In this document: positions 42,170 to 51,412 of the stretch, in pieces
Layout: every line of letters begins with the position of its first letter
Position numbering within the stretch: position 1 is the first letter of the stretch
Source: DASVFB01 sp963766345
Lineage (GTDB): Bacteria > Actinomycetota > Thermoleophilia > Gaiellales > Gaiellaceae
Assembly: GCA_963766345.1 (NCBI GenBank)
Contig: CAVXZL010000012.1
Location: forward strand, 1-64,000
Direction: 5' to 3'
DNA length: 64,000 nt
Translations under genes and position numbers: made by a program
The notes under the pieces: model-generated
Database searches by the model: none
Seen by the model: the letters and a program-made list of their open reading frames with translations, nothing else
Told to the model about the DNA's origin: nothing

Positions 42170-42413
42170 GGATGCACCGGGGCCACGCTCCGAGCTCAAG
42201 ACGACTACGGGAAGCTGTGGGCAACAGAGATCCGCCTCGATCGCGAGCGTGTGCACCTCGTCGAGGGTCGTCAACTCGACCCCGGAAGCGGACGGCACTT
42301 ACTGCCGCTACTTCCTCCGCGTCCCACCCACGATCGGCACCGCGCGCGCCGCGGTCGCCTGGACATTCGGCATCGACAGGGTCGCCGATTACGCCATCGC
42401 AGTCCAGAGCTGA
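42170..42413 (+). pseudogene. C-terminal remnant of a conserved hypothetical protein
   Basis: In one frame YGKLWATEIRLDRERVHLVE and, after a shift near 42265, VVNSTPEADGTYCRYFLRVP PTIGTARAAVAWTFGI to the TGA at 42413. The pattern VEVVN-TPE-DG-YFLRVPP-TARAAVAWTFG is familiar from the end of actinobacterial hypothetical proteins, possibly DUF6745. The function is unknown to me, and upstream parts are missing. Confidence 0.4.
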
Positions 42414-42732
42414 CCGTGGTGACTTCGGGATCGCGGGGCGTCTCGGGTCCCAGGTCTCGGAGCGGCTGTGAGTGCGTGACGCGAACGTGCAGGGTTCTGG
42501 GACGACTCGGGTGCGCGAGCAGTCCTCTCGCGGGCCGCTCGACCCGCGCGGTGCCGAAGCTCTGCCGCCGCGGCCGGCGATGGTCGGCGCGGACAACCAA
42601 ATACCCTGCCTGAGCTACTGCTCAGGCGATCCCTGGCGAAGGTCGGGTCCCCGCGGAGGCACGCACCGAGTTCGGTCGGACCCCCGGTGTTGTGGCGTGG
42701 TTGGGCCGGAGTTAGGGTGCGCGAAGGGCCAT

Positions 42733-44664
42733 GTGACGACGGACGCGGCTAGGCAGAGGTTTTCAAGAGTGCGGCTGGTCGGCTGGACCGGCGGTATCGC
42801 CGACGGGGTTCTGTTTGCGGCGGTCGGAGCGGTTTATGTAGCCGCTGCGAGGCTTGGGCTTGCGCTCTCGGTGGCGCACGGCGTCATCACGCCGGTCTGG
42901 GCGCCGACCGGAATCGCGCTCGCGTCGATGATTCTTTTCGGCCGCCGCGTTTGGCCCGCGATTCTGGTCGCGGCGTTCATCGCGAATGCAACGCACGGTG
43001 CGTCGATTCCGGTTGCGCTCGCGATCTCGGTGGGCAACACCCTTGAGGCAGTTGTGGGGAGTGCGCTTCTGTCGCGCGCTCGCTTCCGCCCTGCGCTCGC
43101 TCGCGTGCGCGACGTGATGGCGCTGATCTTGCTCGGCGCGGCGGTGAGCACTGCGGTCAGCGCCACGATCGGGGTTACCGCGCTGTGGATTGGACACGAT
43201 CTGACGTCTTCGTACGGTTTCTCGTGGTTCCTGTGGTGGACCGGGGACGCGATGGGGGACCTGGTCGTGGCGCCGTTCTTGCTCGTCATGTTCACGGCTC
43301 CGGTCCGTTCGATCGTGCCGCCGCCGAAGCGCATCGAAGCGGCGGCGCTGCTCGCGCTCCTCGCGGGGCTCAGCGCGTTCGTGTTCCTCACCGGCTACTG
43401 GCGCTACCCGCATCTCCTCTTTCCCCTGTTCATCTGGGCGACCCTCCGTTTCCGCCAGGTCGGCGCGGTGACGAGCAGTTTCGTCGTCGGGGCGATAGCG
43501 ATCGGAGGAGCCGTCAGCGGGAACACTCCACTGGGCGGCGCGGGTCCGACGCAGGTCGTGCTGATACTCGAAGGGTTGCTCGCCGGGATCGCGATCAGCG
43601 TGCTCATTCTCGGGGCCGTAATCGCCGAGCGGGCGGACGCCGAGGAGCGACTTGCCGAGGCTCAGCACGTCGCACACGTCGGCAGCTGGTCGTGGGAGAT
43701 CGACGCCGACCGAGCCACGTGGTCGGCTGAGCTCTACCGCCTCTACGGGATCGAGGAGGGCACCCCGATGACGTACGACTCGTTCCTCGATGTGATCCAC
43801 CCTGACGACAGGGACCGGGTACGCCGCTCCATCGAGCAGGCACTGGCCAACACGAGACCGTTCGCGTTCGATCACCGTGCAATCGCCCTTGATGGCCGCG
43901 TGCGCTGGCTGCACGCGCGCGGACGCGTCATCCTCGACGCGAGCGGACGGCCGGCCGGGATGCTCGGGACCGGTCAGGACATCACAGAGCGCAAGCAACT
44001 CGATCAGCTCCGCGACACCATCCTCAGCGCGGTCTCGCACGAGTTGCGCACGCCGCTCACGGCGATCCTGGGCTTCGCGCTGACGCTGAAGGAGCGCACG
44101 CTCGAGCCGGCGGTGCGAAGGGAGCTGATCGAGAGCCTGTTCGTGCAGGCGCGAAAGCTTGAACAACTCCTCGCCGACCTACTCGACCTTGACCGGCTGC
44201 GACACGGCTTCGTTCGCCCGAAGTTCGCAGACACGGACATCGCACACCTGGTCGAGCAAGTAGCCGCCGCGCATCGCGGCGACATGCACCAGATCGCGCT
44301 GCGAACCGAGCCGGCGCACGCCGAAGTAGACGCGCCCAAGGTCGAACGGATCGTCGACAACCTGATCGTGAACGCGGTGCGCCACACGCCGAGTGGGACC
44401 GAGATCACGGTTCGAGTCGCGCCCGAGAACGGCGGCACAGTGATCGCAGTCGACGACCGCGGGCCCGGCGTCCCGCGCGAGGACCGCGAAGCGATCTTCG
44501 AGGTCTTCCGCCGCGGCGGTGGGACCGATCATGTCACAGGCACAGGAATTGGTCTCTCGCTCGTCGCGCAATTCACCGCGCTGCACGGAGGCCGCGCCTG
44601 GGTACAAGACAACCCAGGCGGCGGCGCCTCATTTCGCGTATTTCTGCCGGAGCATCAACCGTAG
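42733..44664 (+). CDS. Sensor histidine kinase with MASE1 and PAS domains
   Basis: A membrane-bound kinase of about 643 aa. A MASE1 sensor occupies roughly residues 20-300 with eight or nine helices (ITPVWAPTGIALASMILFGR, FLWWTGDAMGDLVVAPFLLV). A PAS/PAC domain follows at about 305-425 (HVGSWSWEIDADRATWSAEL, GMLGTGQDITERKQ). HisKA has the phospho-acceptor His in SAVSHELRTPLTAILGFA, and HATPase_c has VDNLIVNAVRHTPSG, VDDRGPGVP and GTGIGLSLVAQ. The likely start is GTG 42733 behind AAGGG; the frame is open further upstream but without family similarity. A decayed response-regulator piece lies just downstream on the other strand, so the cognate regulator is unknown. Confidence 0.9.
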   Translation: MTTDAARQRFSRVRLVGWTGGIADGVLFAAVGAVYVAAARLGLALSVAHGVITPVWAPTGIALASMILFGRRVWPAILVAAFIANATHGASIPVALAISVGNTLEAVVGSALLSRARFRPALARVRDVMALILLGAAVSTAVSATIGVTALWIGHDLTSSYGFSWFLWWTGDAMGDLVVAPFLLVMFTAPVRSIVPPPKRIEAAALLALLAGLSAFVFLTGYWRYPHLLFPLFIWATLRFRQVGAVTSSFVVGAIAIGGAVSGNTPLGGAGPTQVVLILEGLLAGIAISVLILGAVIAERADAEERLAEAQHVAHVGSWSWEIDADRATWSAELYRLYGIEEGTPMTYDSFLDVIHPDDRDRVRRSIEQALANTRPFAFDHRAIALDGRVRWLHARGRVILDASGRPAGMLGTGQDITERKQLDQLRDTILSAVSHELRTPLTAILGFALTLKERTLEPAVRRELIESLFVQARKLEQLLADLLDLDRLRHGFVRPKFADTDIAHLVEQVAAAHRGDMHQIALRTEPAHAEVDAPKVERIVDNLIVNAVRHTPSGTEITVRVAPENGGTVIAVDDRGPGVPREDREAIFEVFRRGGGTDHVTGTGIGLSLVAQFTALHGGRAWVQDNPGGGASFRVFLPEHQP

Positions 44665-44708
44665 CCATAGCTCCTCGGCACGGTTGCCCGCGACCGCGGC
44701 CCTCAGAT

Positions 44709-44935
44709 TCAGCGGTTGCGCCCGAGGTCGCAGCGGCCGAAGTCGGTGAGCCCCTCAGCCATGAGCGCGAGGACATCCCGCTCGCGGGGCGTGAGATCGC
44801 CGAGGGCGCTTCGCCGCCGAGGTCGACGTGGAGATCGCGTCCAGGCTCTGCACGACGCACAATCCCCGGTCTCGAGCGACGAGGACGTCCGCGAGCATGG
44901 ATCGCGGCTCACATCGCGTTGAAGTGAGCCGTCGA
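44709..44935 (-). pseudogene. Remnant of a LuxR/NarL-type response regulator
   Basis: The minus strand encodes LGDLTPRERDVLALMAEGLT, the first helices of a LuxR-type HTH, then unrelated residues and a stop. Upstream only faint traces (LADVLVARDRGLCVVQSLDA) are left; the receiver domain is not recognisable. The gene is truncated on both sides. Confidence 0.5.
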
Positions 44936-45324
44936 ATGTGTTTCTCGAGGGAGTCGACTAACCCATGGAATCAATCATCTCGCCTCGAACTGCGTCTCCT
45001 ACGTGATCGAGATATTCGCGCCCGTGGCGGGTCGGCCAACCGAGGGGTGGCTGCTCGGCCCGTCGGCAGGCTTCGCGATCGCCCTACCTCGGCGAGCGGA
45101 TCACGCAGGCGATGACGGCTGAGTCAGGAGACGATCGCCGCGTGACGCCGCCGGCGCGACGCGGACCTTCTTACAGATGATTGCCGCCGCCACGACGACA
45201 GGCGCGCGGCGGTCGCATGCGGCAGTTTCTGAGACCGCACCGTCCAGTGACGCTGGGGTCGATCGGACGGTCCGAGTCCGCGGAGATTGCCCGGGCTGCG
45301 ACAACACTGGCAGAGTTCGGCGGG
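44936..45324. other. Upstream region of the GntR-SBP regulator
   Basis: No gene is supported. The frame of the downstream regulator stays open to 45181, but the first 48 codons lack similarity and precede a better start at 45325. Confidence 0.4.
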
Positions 45325-46794
45325 ATGTCGATCAACCCCGCGCAGCCGATCCCGATCTACTTCCAGCTCAAGACGCTGCTCCTCGAGGAGATTCTCAGCG
45401 GTCGCTACGGCCCGGAGGCCCGCCTCCCGACCGAGCACGAGCTGTGCGACCAGTACGCGATCAGCCGAACGCCGGTCAGCCGCGCGCTGTCGGAGCTCGC
45501 AGATGAGGGCGTCCTCCTCCGTCATCGGCGGAGGGGAACGTTCGTCAATCCTCATTGGCTTGCGCGCCGGCCGGATCAGCCGGAGGTTCGAGTCGTCGTA
45601 TCGGAGGGGCCGTGGGGAGATCTCCTCCGCGACGCGGCTCCGGACGACCTTCAGGTCAACCTGGTCACGGTGCCGCTGCGGTCTCTTCACCAGACGTTGA
45701 CGCACGCAGTCGCCGAGGGGCAGGCACCGGATCTCGCGATACTCGACTCCGTCTGGATCCCGGAGTTCGCCGCCGACGGCTTCCTGCGCGAGCTCGACGA
45801 CCTCGATGAAGGCTGGTTCCGGAACGAGCACGAGCGCGACTTCCTCGAGCCGATCGTGGAGGCGAACCGGTACGAGGGCCGCACGTTCGGCGTCTCGCCG
45901 TTCGCGAATATCGCTGGGTTCTGGTACCGCCGTTCCGCCGTCGAGGCGCTTGGCCTGCTGCCGCCGAGAACCTGGTCGGAGCTTCGAAGTGTCGGGCGTG
46001 CGGCGGTGGAGAACGGCCTGCCGCATCCGATCGTCATGACCGGCGGCTCACAGGGAGGCGAGACGACCGCGTACTGCCTGATCGCGTTTCTCGAGTCGAA
46101 CGGTGCGCGCGTGCTCGCTCCGGACGGCATCACGCTGGATTCGCGCGCGGCCGCTCAGGCGCTTCGCTTTCTCCGTAGCCTCATCGACGACCGACTGATG
46201 TCCATCGACGTGCTCGGCTACGAATGGACGAAGCCGGTGCGGCTGCTTGCCGAGGGAAAGGCGGTGATCAGTTTCGGCGGCAGCTACGAGACGCGAACGC
46301 TCGCGGAAGCGCTCGACGTGCCGCTTGACGAGCTGTGGGATCACGTCGGCTTCATGCCGGTTCCTGCCGGGCCGGCCGGAGCGCCGGCGACCGTCGCCGG
46401 GACGATGAGCTACGTCATCTTCCGGCAGGCCCCGCAGCCTGCGCTGGCGATGCGGCTACTGCAGCGGGCAGTGGCGCCGGAGGAGCTCGCCCGGGTTGGA
46501 CGCGCGACTGGACGCATCCCCGCGCGGCGCTCGGCGGTCGGCCTCGCCGCGCCGAGCCCGCAGTTCCTCGCGCAGACGGTGGACATGCTCGAACGCGCAA
46601 CGCTCAGACCGTCGACGCCGCTCTACCCACGGGTTTCGGCGCAGCTCCAATCGATGCTCGAGGCGACGCTCACCGGTCGGCTCGGCGCCGCGGCAGCCGC
46701 GAAGCGCGCGGCCGAGCTGATCGGCGCGATTACGGGCCTCCCCGTCGTGCACGAAGTCGACTCGGCGTCGGCGACGGCGGCCGTCGCCCGCTGA
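45325..46794 (+). CDS. GntR DNA-binding domain fused to an extracellular-type solute-binding domain
   Basis: A 489-aa fusion. Residues about 8-75 form a GntR winged helix (PIYFQLKTLLLEEILSGRYG, LPTEHELCDQYAISRTPVSR, LRHRRRGTFVNP). The rest is a family-1 sugar-binding-protein fold (APDLAILDSVWIPEFAADGF, EANRYEGRTFGVSPFANIAG, PRTWSELRSVGRAAVENGLP, GKAVISFGGSYETRTLAEAL). No signal peptide exists, so the binding domain must work in the cytoplasm as the effector sensor, in the way LacI/GalR use a periplasmic-binding fold. ATG 45325 starts the family region. It is upstream of a hydrolase and a sugar ABC importer and probably controls both. Confidence 0.87.
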   Translation: MSINPAQPIPIYFQLKTLLLEEILSGRYGPEARLPTEHELCDQYAISRTPVSRALSELADEGVLLRHRRRGTFVNPHWLARRPDQPEVRVVVSEGPWGDLLRDAAPDDLQVNLVTVPLRSLHQTLTHAVAEGQAPDLAILDSVWIPEFAADGFLRELDDLDEGWFRNEHERDFLEPIVEANRYEGRTFGVSPFANIAGFWYRRSAVEALGLLPPRTWSELRSVGRAAVENGLPHPIVMTGGSQGGETTAYCLIAFLESNGARVLAPDGITLDSRAAAQALRFLRSLIDDRLMSIDVLGYEWTKPVRLLAEGKAVISFGGSYETRTLAEALDVPLDELWDHVGFMPVPAGPAGAPATVAGTMSYVIFRQAPQPALAMRLLQRAVAPEELARVGRATGRIPARRSAVGLAAPSPQFLAQTVDMLERATLRPSTPLYPRVSAQLQSMLEATLTGRLGAAAAAKRAAELIGAITGLPVVHEVDSASATAAVAR

Positions 46795-46818
46795 GCTCAC
46801 GCGGTCGGCGCGCGTCTA

Positions 46819-46847
46819 TTGACTCGCCTCCGGCTATTTGATATTCG
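46819..46847 (+). promoter_or_regulatory. Promoter of the GH63-like hydrolase gene
   Basis: TTGACT (46819-46824) and TATTCG (46842-46847) are 17 bp apart. The start site would fall within a few bases of the ATG at 46858, giving a near-leaderless message. Confidence 0.5.
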
Positions 46848-46857
46848 GGGATGACAA

Positions 46858-48246
46858 ATGGAGCCCCAGGAGCTCAAGGGTGCGGTCGCGCCGCCCGAGC
46901 CGGATGGAGTGAAGCGCCTCGCCCGCATGCACGGCGAGCTGGAGCAACGCGCGATCGCCGTCCTCGACGCCAACTGGATGGGCCATGCGACTCGCGCGTC
47001 CGCGCGCCTCTACCCGCACCAGTGGAGCTGGGACTCGGCTTGCATAGCGATCGGCTACTCGACGTGGGACCAGGCGCGAGCGCACGCGGAGCTCAGCTGG
47101 ATCTTCGCCGGCCAGTGGACGAACGGGTTGCTGCCGCACATCCGTTTCGCCAAGAACGCACGTTATTTTCCTGGACCCGAGTTCTGGCGGACCGATCTCT
47201 CGCCGCTCGCGCCTCCCGATCCGCCGACGTCCGGGATCGTGCAGCCGCCGGTCCACGCGACCGCAGTCTGGAAGGTCTTCCGCCGCGCGCGGGACGCGGA
47301 CGAGGCGAAGGCCTTCCTGCGCGAACTCCGGCCCAAGCTCGCCGCGTGGCACGACTATCTCTACCGCGAGCGCACGAGGGGTGACGACGGCCTCGTCGAG
47401 ATCTGGCATCCGTGGGAGTCGGGCATGGACAACTCGCCTCTCTGGGACGCCGCGCTGGAACGCATCACGCTTCCACCCGAGGCGATCCCCGAGTACCAGC
47501 GCGTCGACGTCGAGTTCGTCGATGCGGCCCAGCGTCCGACGAACGACCACTACGACCGCTACGCGTACCTCGTCAAGCTCTATCGAGACCGCGGATACGA
47601 CCCCGCACGCATCCGCGAGGACTGTCCCTTCGTCGTGCGGGACGTGCTTTTCAACTCGCTCCTCGCGCAGGCGAATCGCGATCTCGCCGAGATCTCACGC
47701 GTGACGGGCGACGATCCGGAGCCGTACGAGACCTGGGCCGACCGGATCGCGGCGACCCTGGACGCGGCGCTGTGGGACGAGGACGAGGCAACCTATTTCG
47801 ACTACGACGTCCGAGCGGGCGAGCTGATTCGCAAGCGGACGGGCGCCGGATTCTCGCCGTTGTACGCCGGAGTTCCGAGCGGTGATCGGGTTGGCCGCCT
47901 CGTCGAACGTCTCGGGAACTGCCAGGTCGCGGTCGACGGCGCCGGACGGGCCGTCGCGAGCGTTCCGCCCGACGACCCGCACTTCGAGCCGGCGCGGTAC
48001 TGGCGGGGCCCCATCTGGCCCATGATCAACTGGGTCGCGCACGAAGGCCTGCTGCGGTACGGCTTCGCCGACGACGCGGCCGACATTCGAAAGGCCCTGA
48101 TCGAGCTGGCGCAGCGGGAGGGCTTCTGGGAGCATTACGACGCGGTCACCGGCGAGGGCGGAGGAACGGAGCACCTCTCGTGGACCGCGGCGCTCGTCCT
48201 CGATCTGCTCGACGCCGAGCGCAAAAGAGAAGGAGGGCGCAGATGA
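46858..48246 (+). CDS. GH63-like glycoside hydrolase (mannosyl-/glucosylglycerate hydrolase type)
   Basis: A 462-aa cytoplasmic (alpha/alpha)6-barrel hydrolase. Landmarks are YPHQWSWDSACIAIGYSTW, TNGLLPHIRFAKNARYFPGP, TSGIVQPPVHATAVWKVFRR, IWHPWESGMDNSPLWDAAL (Asp191, likely general acid), RYWRGPIWPMINWVAHEGLL and GGTEHLSWTAALVLDLL (candidate catalytic Glu). Bacterial GH63 proteins of this size include mannosylglycerate and glucosylglycerate hydrolases. It is followed in the same direction by a sugar ABC importer and preceded by the GntR-SBP regulator. A paralogue is encoded at 58729-60000. Substrate assignment is inference from family and neighbours. Confidence 0.82.
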   Translation: MEPQELKGAVAPPEPDGVKRLARMHGELEQRAIAVLDANWMGHATRASARLYPHQWSWDSACIAIGYSTWDQARAHAELSWIFAGQWTNGLLPHIRFAKNARYFPGPEFWRTDLSPLAPPDPPTSGIVQPPVHATAVWKVFRRARDADEAKAFLRELRPKLAAWHDYLYRERTRGDDGLVEIWHPWESGMDNSPLWDAALERITLPPEAIPEYQRVDVEFVDAAQRPTNDHYDRYAYLVKLYRDRGYDPARIREDCPFVVRDVLFNSLLAQANRDLAEISRVTGDDPEPYETWADRIAATLDAALWDEDEATYFDYDVRAGELIRKRTGAGFSPLYAGVPSGDRVGRLVERLGNCQVAVDGAGRAVASVPPDDPHFEPARYWRGPIWPMINWVAHEGLLRYGFADDAADIRKALIELAQREGFWEHYDAVTGEGGGTEHLSWTAALVLDLLDAERKREGGRR

Positions 48247-48321
48247 GGAAGTAGAGGCGGCGGCGTTCGGCGTCTCTCCAATTCAGCCAAGCGGGCTAAC
48301 AGAAAGAGAAAGGAAGGAACG

Positions 48322-49653
48322 GTGCGGAGCATTCGACACACACGCAAAGCCGTCATTGGGTTCGCGGCCACCCTCGCTCTGGTCGCGGCTGCCACGCTCG
48401 GAGGCGCCGGCTCGGCGACGGCGAGCCATCGGGACGCCGGCAACGTCGTCTTCCTCTCGAACCAGCTCGCCCAGGTAAGCGAGATCGACGCGGTTCACAA
48501 GTACCTCGTGAACGGGTTTCCGGGCAGCGTCGACTACGTGGTGCCGCCGGTCGGACAGGGGCAAGTCTGGTTCGATCGGATCACCGCGGAGGCGAAGGCG
48601 GGCAAGGGCACGGTGAGCTTGCTCGGAGGCCTTCACGGCGACTACCTGACGATCCAGCCGTACCTCATGAACCTCAACGACGTCGCGAAGCAGCTGAGCA
48701 AGGCCGGCATCCCGCCGGACCTCATGAAGCTCGGCAGGCTCGGGACGAACAAGCAGCTCTACATCCCATGGATGCAGGCTACGTACATCATGGTCGCCAA
48801 CAAGCAGGCGCTGAAGTACCTGCCCAAGGGAGCGAACATCAACGCGCTCACCTATGCCCAGCTCCTCCAGTGGGCGAAGAACATGAAGAACCAGACCGGG
48901 CAGGCGCGCTTCGGGATGCCCGTCGGCACGAACGGCCTGATCAACCGCTTCCTCCAGGGCTACCTCGTCCCGTCCTTCAGCGGGGGCGTCGTGACGACGT
49001 TCAGGAGCCAGGGCGCGATCAGCGGCTGGAACTACATGAAGCAGCTGTGGCAGTACACGCATCCGCAGTCGCTCTCCTACAACTTCATGCAGGACCCGCT
49101 CCTGAGCGGCGAGGTCTGGGTGGCCTGGGACCACGTCGCACGTCTCACGACGGCGCTGAAGACCCGCCCGAACGACTTCGTCGCCTTCCCGGCGCCGAAG
49201 GGGCCGAAGGGTCGCGGCTACATGCCGGTGCTCGCCGGCCTTGCGATCCCTAAGACGGCGCCGAACCCGTCGGGAGCCAAGCAGCTGATCAAGTGGATGA
49301 ACAGCGTCCCGGTGCAGGCCAGGACGCTGGGCTCGGTCGGCTTCTTCCCGGTCGTCGGCTCGAGGCTGTCGAAGCGGCTCGGGGTCGGCCTCCTGAGCAT
49401 GAACACGGCGGTCAAGAACACGCAGCGGGCCAAGGACGCGCTGAAGTCGCTGCTGCCGATCGGCCTCGGCGCCGAGGGCGGCAACTTCAACAAGGTCTAC
49501 GTCGACACCTTCACGCGGATCGTGGTCAGGGGCGAGGATCCGAAGTCGGTGGTGAACGACGAGGCACCGATCCTGCAGGCGATCATGGACAAGACGGGCG
49601 CCAAGTGCTGGGCACCCGATCCGCCGAGCAAGGGACCGTGCCACGTGAAGTGA
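48322..49653 (+). CDS. Sugar ABC transporter substrate-binding protein (family 1)
   Basis: A 443-aa exported binding protein starting at GTG 48322 behind AAGGAAGGAA. The signal peptide is VIGFAATLALVAAATLGGAG, with no lipobox Cys. Family-1 features include GKGTVSLLGGLHGDYLTIQP, LYIPWMQATYIMVANKQALK, LTYAQLLQWAKNMKNQTG and VWVAWDHVARLTTALKTRPN. It captures the solute for the two permeases and ATPase downstream. The 75-nt gap after the GH63-like gene suggests that both belong to one transcript. Confidence 0.92.
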   Translation: MRSIRHTRKAVIGFAATLALVAAATLGGAGSATASHRDAGNVVFLSNQLAQVSEIDAVHKYLVNGFPGSVDYVVPPVGQGQVWFDRITAEAKAGKGTVSLLGGLHGDYLTIQPYLMNLNDVAKQLSKAGIPPDLMKLGRLGTNKQLYIPWMQATYIMVANKQALKYLPKGANINALTYAQLLQWAKNMKNQTGQARFGMPVGTNGLINRFLQGYLVPSFSGGVVTTFRSQGAISGWNYMKQLWQYTHPQSLSYNFMQDPLLSGEVWVAWDHVARLTTALKTRPNDFVAFPAPKGPKGRGYMPVLAGLAIPKTAPNPSGAKQLIKWMNSVPVQARTLGSVGFFPVVGSRLSKRLGVGLLSMNTAVKNTQRAKDALKSLLPIGLGAEGGNFNKVYVDTFTRIVVRGEDPKSVVNDEAPILQAIMDKTGAKCWAPDPPSKGPCHVK

Positions 49654-49681
49654 CGTATCCGGCGATGGCAGCTGAGGCTCG

Positions 49682-50572
49682 ATGACGTCGGTCGCCGAGG
49701 ATGTCCCGCTCGGCCGCACCGCTCGACGGTGGGAGGTTCTGCCCTACGGGCTGATCCTCCCAACCGTCGCGTACCTCTCGCTGTTCTTCGCGTGGCCGAT
49801 GGTGCAGGCGTTCCAGCTCGCGTTCCGCGACGGAGGCGCGTGGACGATCGAGCCCTTCCGGATGATGGTCAACGACGCGAACTTCGAGGACGCGTTCAAG
49901 TTCACCATGCTCCTCGTCGTCGTGATCGTGCCGCTCCAGTTCGTGCTCGCGCTCGCGATGGCTCTGCTGATCAACTCGAAGCTGCACGGACGCGGCGTGT
50001 TCCTCGCGATCTTCATCATGCCGCTCGCCATCTCCGATCTCGCCGCGGGTCTCGTGTGGCAGTCGATCCTGACCGAGCGCGGGTACCTGAACACGTTCCT
50101 CGAGGCGATCGGCGTGATCGACCAGCCGTACATCTGGCTCGATCCCACGAAGCCGAACCAGCTCCTGATGGCCGTGGTCGTCGCCGAGCTCTGGCGGTCG
50201 ACCGCGTTCGTGATGGTCATCTTCCTCGCGGGTCTCCAGGGGATCCCGCACGAGTACAGCGAGGCGGCCGAGGTCTTCGGCGCCGGCTTCTTCCGGCGCG
50301 TCCGTTCGGTGATCCTGCCGCTGCTGAAGCCTTCGCTCCAAGTCGCGCTGCTCTTCCGGATCATCTTCGCGTTCGAGGCCTTCGCCGTCGTGATCGCGAT
50401 CACCGGCCGGGCCAAGACGACGCTCGCCACCGAGGCGTGGCGCTGGCAGGCGGAGTACTTCAACAGCCACGTAGCGGCCGCCTACTCGGCATTGATCCTC
50501 GTCCTCTCGCTCGTCTCCGCCGGGATCGTCGTCTTTCTCCTCCGGACGCCGAGGGAGCAGATGCTGCAATGA
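49682..50572 (+). CDS. Sugar ABC transporter permease (MalF-like)
   Basis: A 296-aa permease with six helices. WEVLPYGLILPTVAYLSLFF is the first helix, and the EAA loop is EYSEAAEVFGAGFFRRVRSV ILPLLKPS. It ends in an ATGA overlap with the second permease. With the MalG-like subunit it forms the channel. Confidence 0.92.
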   Translation: MTSVAEDVPLGRTARRWEVLPYGLILPTVAYLSLFFAWPMVQAFQLAFRDGGAWTIEPFRMMVNDANFEDAFKFTMLLVVVIVPLQFVLALAMALLINSKLHGRGVFLAIFIMPLAISDLAAGLVWQSILTERGYLNTFLEAIGVIDQPYIWLDPTKPNQLLMAVVVAELWRSTAFVMVIFLAGLQGIPHEYSEAAEVFGAGFFRRVRSVILPLLKPSLQVALLFRIIFAFEAFAVVIAITGRAKTTLATEAWRWQAEYFNSHVAAAYSALILVLSLVSAGIVVFLLRTPREQMLQ

Positions 50573-51396
50573 ACCCTCCGCGTTCTGCTCTCGCCGGGCT
50601 CGGGCGGGTGTTCGTCTACGGGAGCGCCGTGCTCCTGTCGCTCTTCATCCTCATCCCGATCTACCTGATGACGCTCGCGGCTTTCTCGAGCAACGAGGAC
50701 ACCTACACCTACCCGAAGGAGCTGCTCCCGCGAGGCCTCTCGACGGAGACGATGAGGTTCTTCATCAACTTCGGCGGGGTGCTCGACGCGCTCGAGCGCA
50801 GCGTCATCGTCGCTCTGGTCACCCTGGTGCTTGCGCTCGTGATCGGGACGCCGGCCGGCTACGCGCTCGCGCGGTTCGCGTTTCGCGGCGGGGACACGCT
50901 CCGGCTCTCGGTCGTCGGGACGAGGGCGTTCCCGATCGTCATCCTCTCGATTCCGCTCGCCGTCATCTTCATCCGCTGGGGCATCGACGACACCGTGCTG
51001 GGCGTTTCGATCGCGCATACCGCGCTGGCCCTGCCGTTCGTCGTCCTCACGACGGCGAGCGTCTTCGCCGGCGTCTCGCCCGAGCTCGAGGAGGCGGCGA
51101 TGACCCTCGGCTGCAGCCGTGCCACGGCGTTCGTGAAGGTCGCGCTCCCGCTCGCGCTGCCCGGCCTCGCGGCGTCGGCGATCTTCGTCTTCATCGTCTC
51201 CTGGAACGAGGTCTTTGCCGCCTCGCTCCTCACGCTCCGCCACAGGACGCTGCCTGCGGAGGTTCTCGCGCTGCTCGAGGGCGCGCCGCCGAACTTCCGC
51301 TTCGCCGGTGGGTTCTTCCTCATGGCCCCGTCGGTGATCGTGATCCTGCTCATCCGTCGCTACCTGTTCTCGATGTGGGGAAGGGTGCTGAAGTAG
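50569..51396 (+). CDS. Sugar ABC transporter permease (MalG-like)
   Basis: A 275-aa permease. ATG 50569 overlaps the TGA of the first permease. Landmarks are LFILIPIYLMTLAAFSSNED, ALVIGTPAGYALARFAF, the EAA loop ELEEAAMTLGCSRATAFVKV ALPLALPG, and a C-terminal helix ending LFSMWGRVLK. The last 16 bp of the gene are duplicated in tandem directly after it. Confidence 0.92.
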   Translation: MNPPRSALAGLGRVFVYGSAVLLSLFILIPIYLMTLAAFSSNEDTYTYPKELLPRGLSTETMRFFINFGGVLDALERSVIVALVTLVLALVIGTPAGYALARFAFRGGDTLRLSVVGTRAFPIVILSIPLAVIFIRWGIDDTVLGVSIAHTALALPFVVLTTASVFAGVSPELEEAAMTLGCSRATAFVKVALPLALPGLAASAIFVFIVSWNEVFAASLLTLRHRTLPAEVLALLEGAPPNFRFAGGFFLMAPSVIVILLIRRYLFSMWGRVLK

Positions 51397-51412
51397 AAGG
51401 GTGCTGAAGTAG
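51381..51412 (+). repeat. Perfect 16-bp tandem duplication at a gene junction
   Basis: AAGGGTGCTGAAGTAG occurs twice head to tail (51381-51396, 51397-51412). The first copy encodes the end of the MalG-like permease including its TAG. The second forms the spacer and AAGG ribosome-binding site directly before the ATPase ATG at 51413. Confidence 0.9.
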
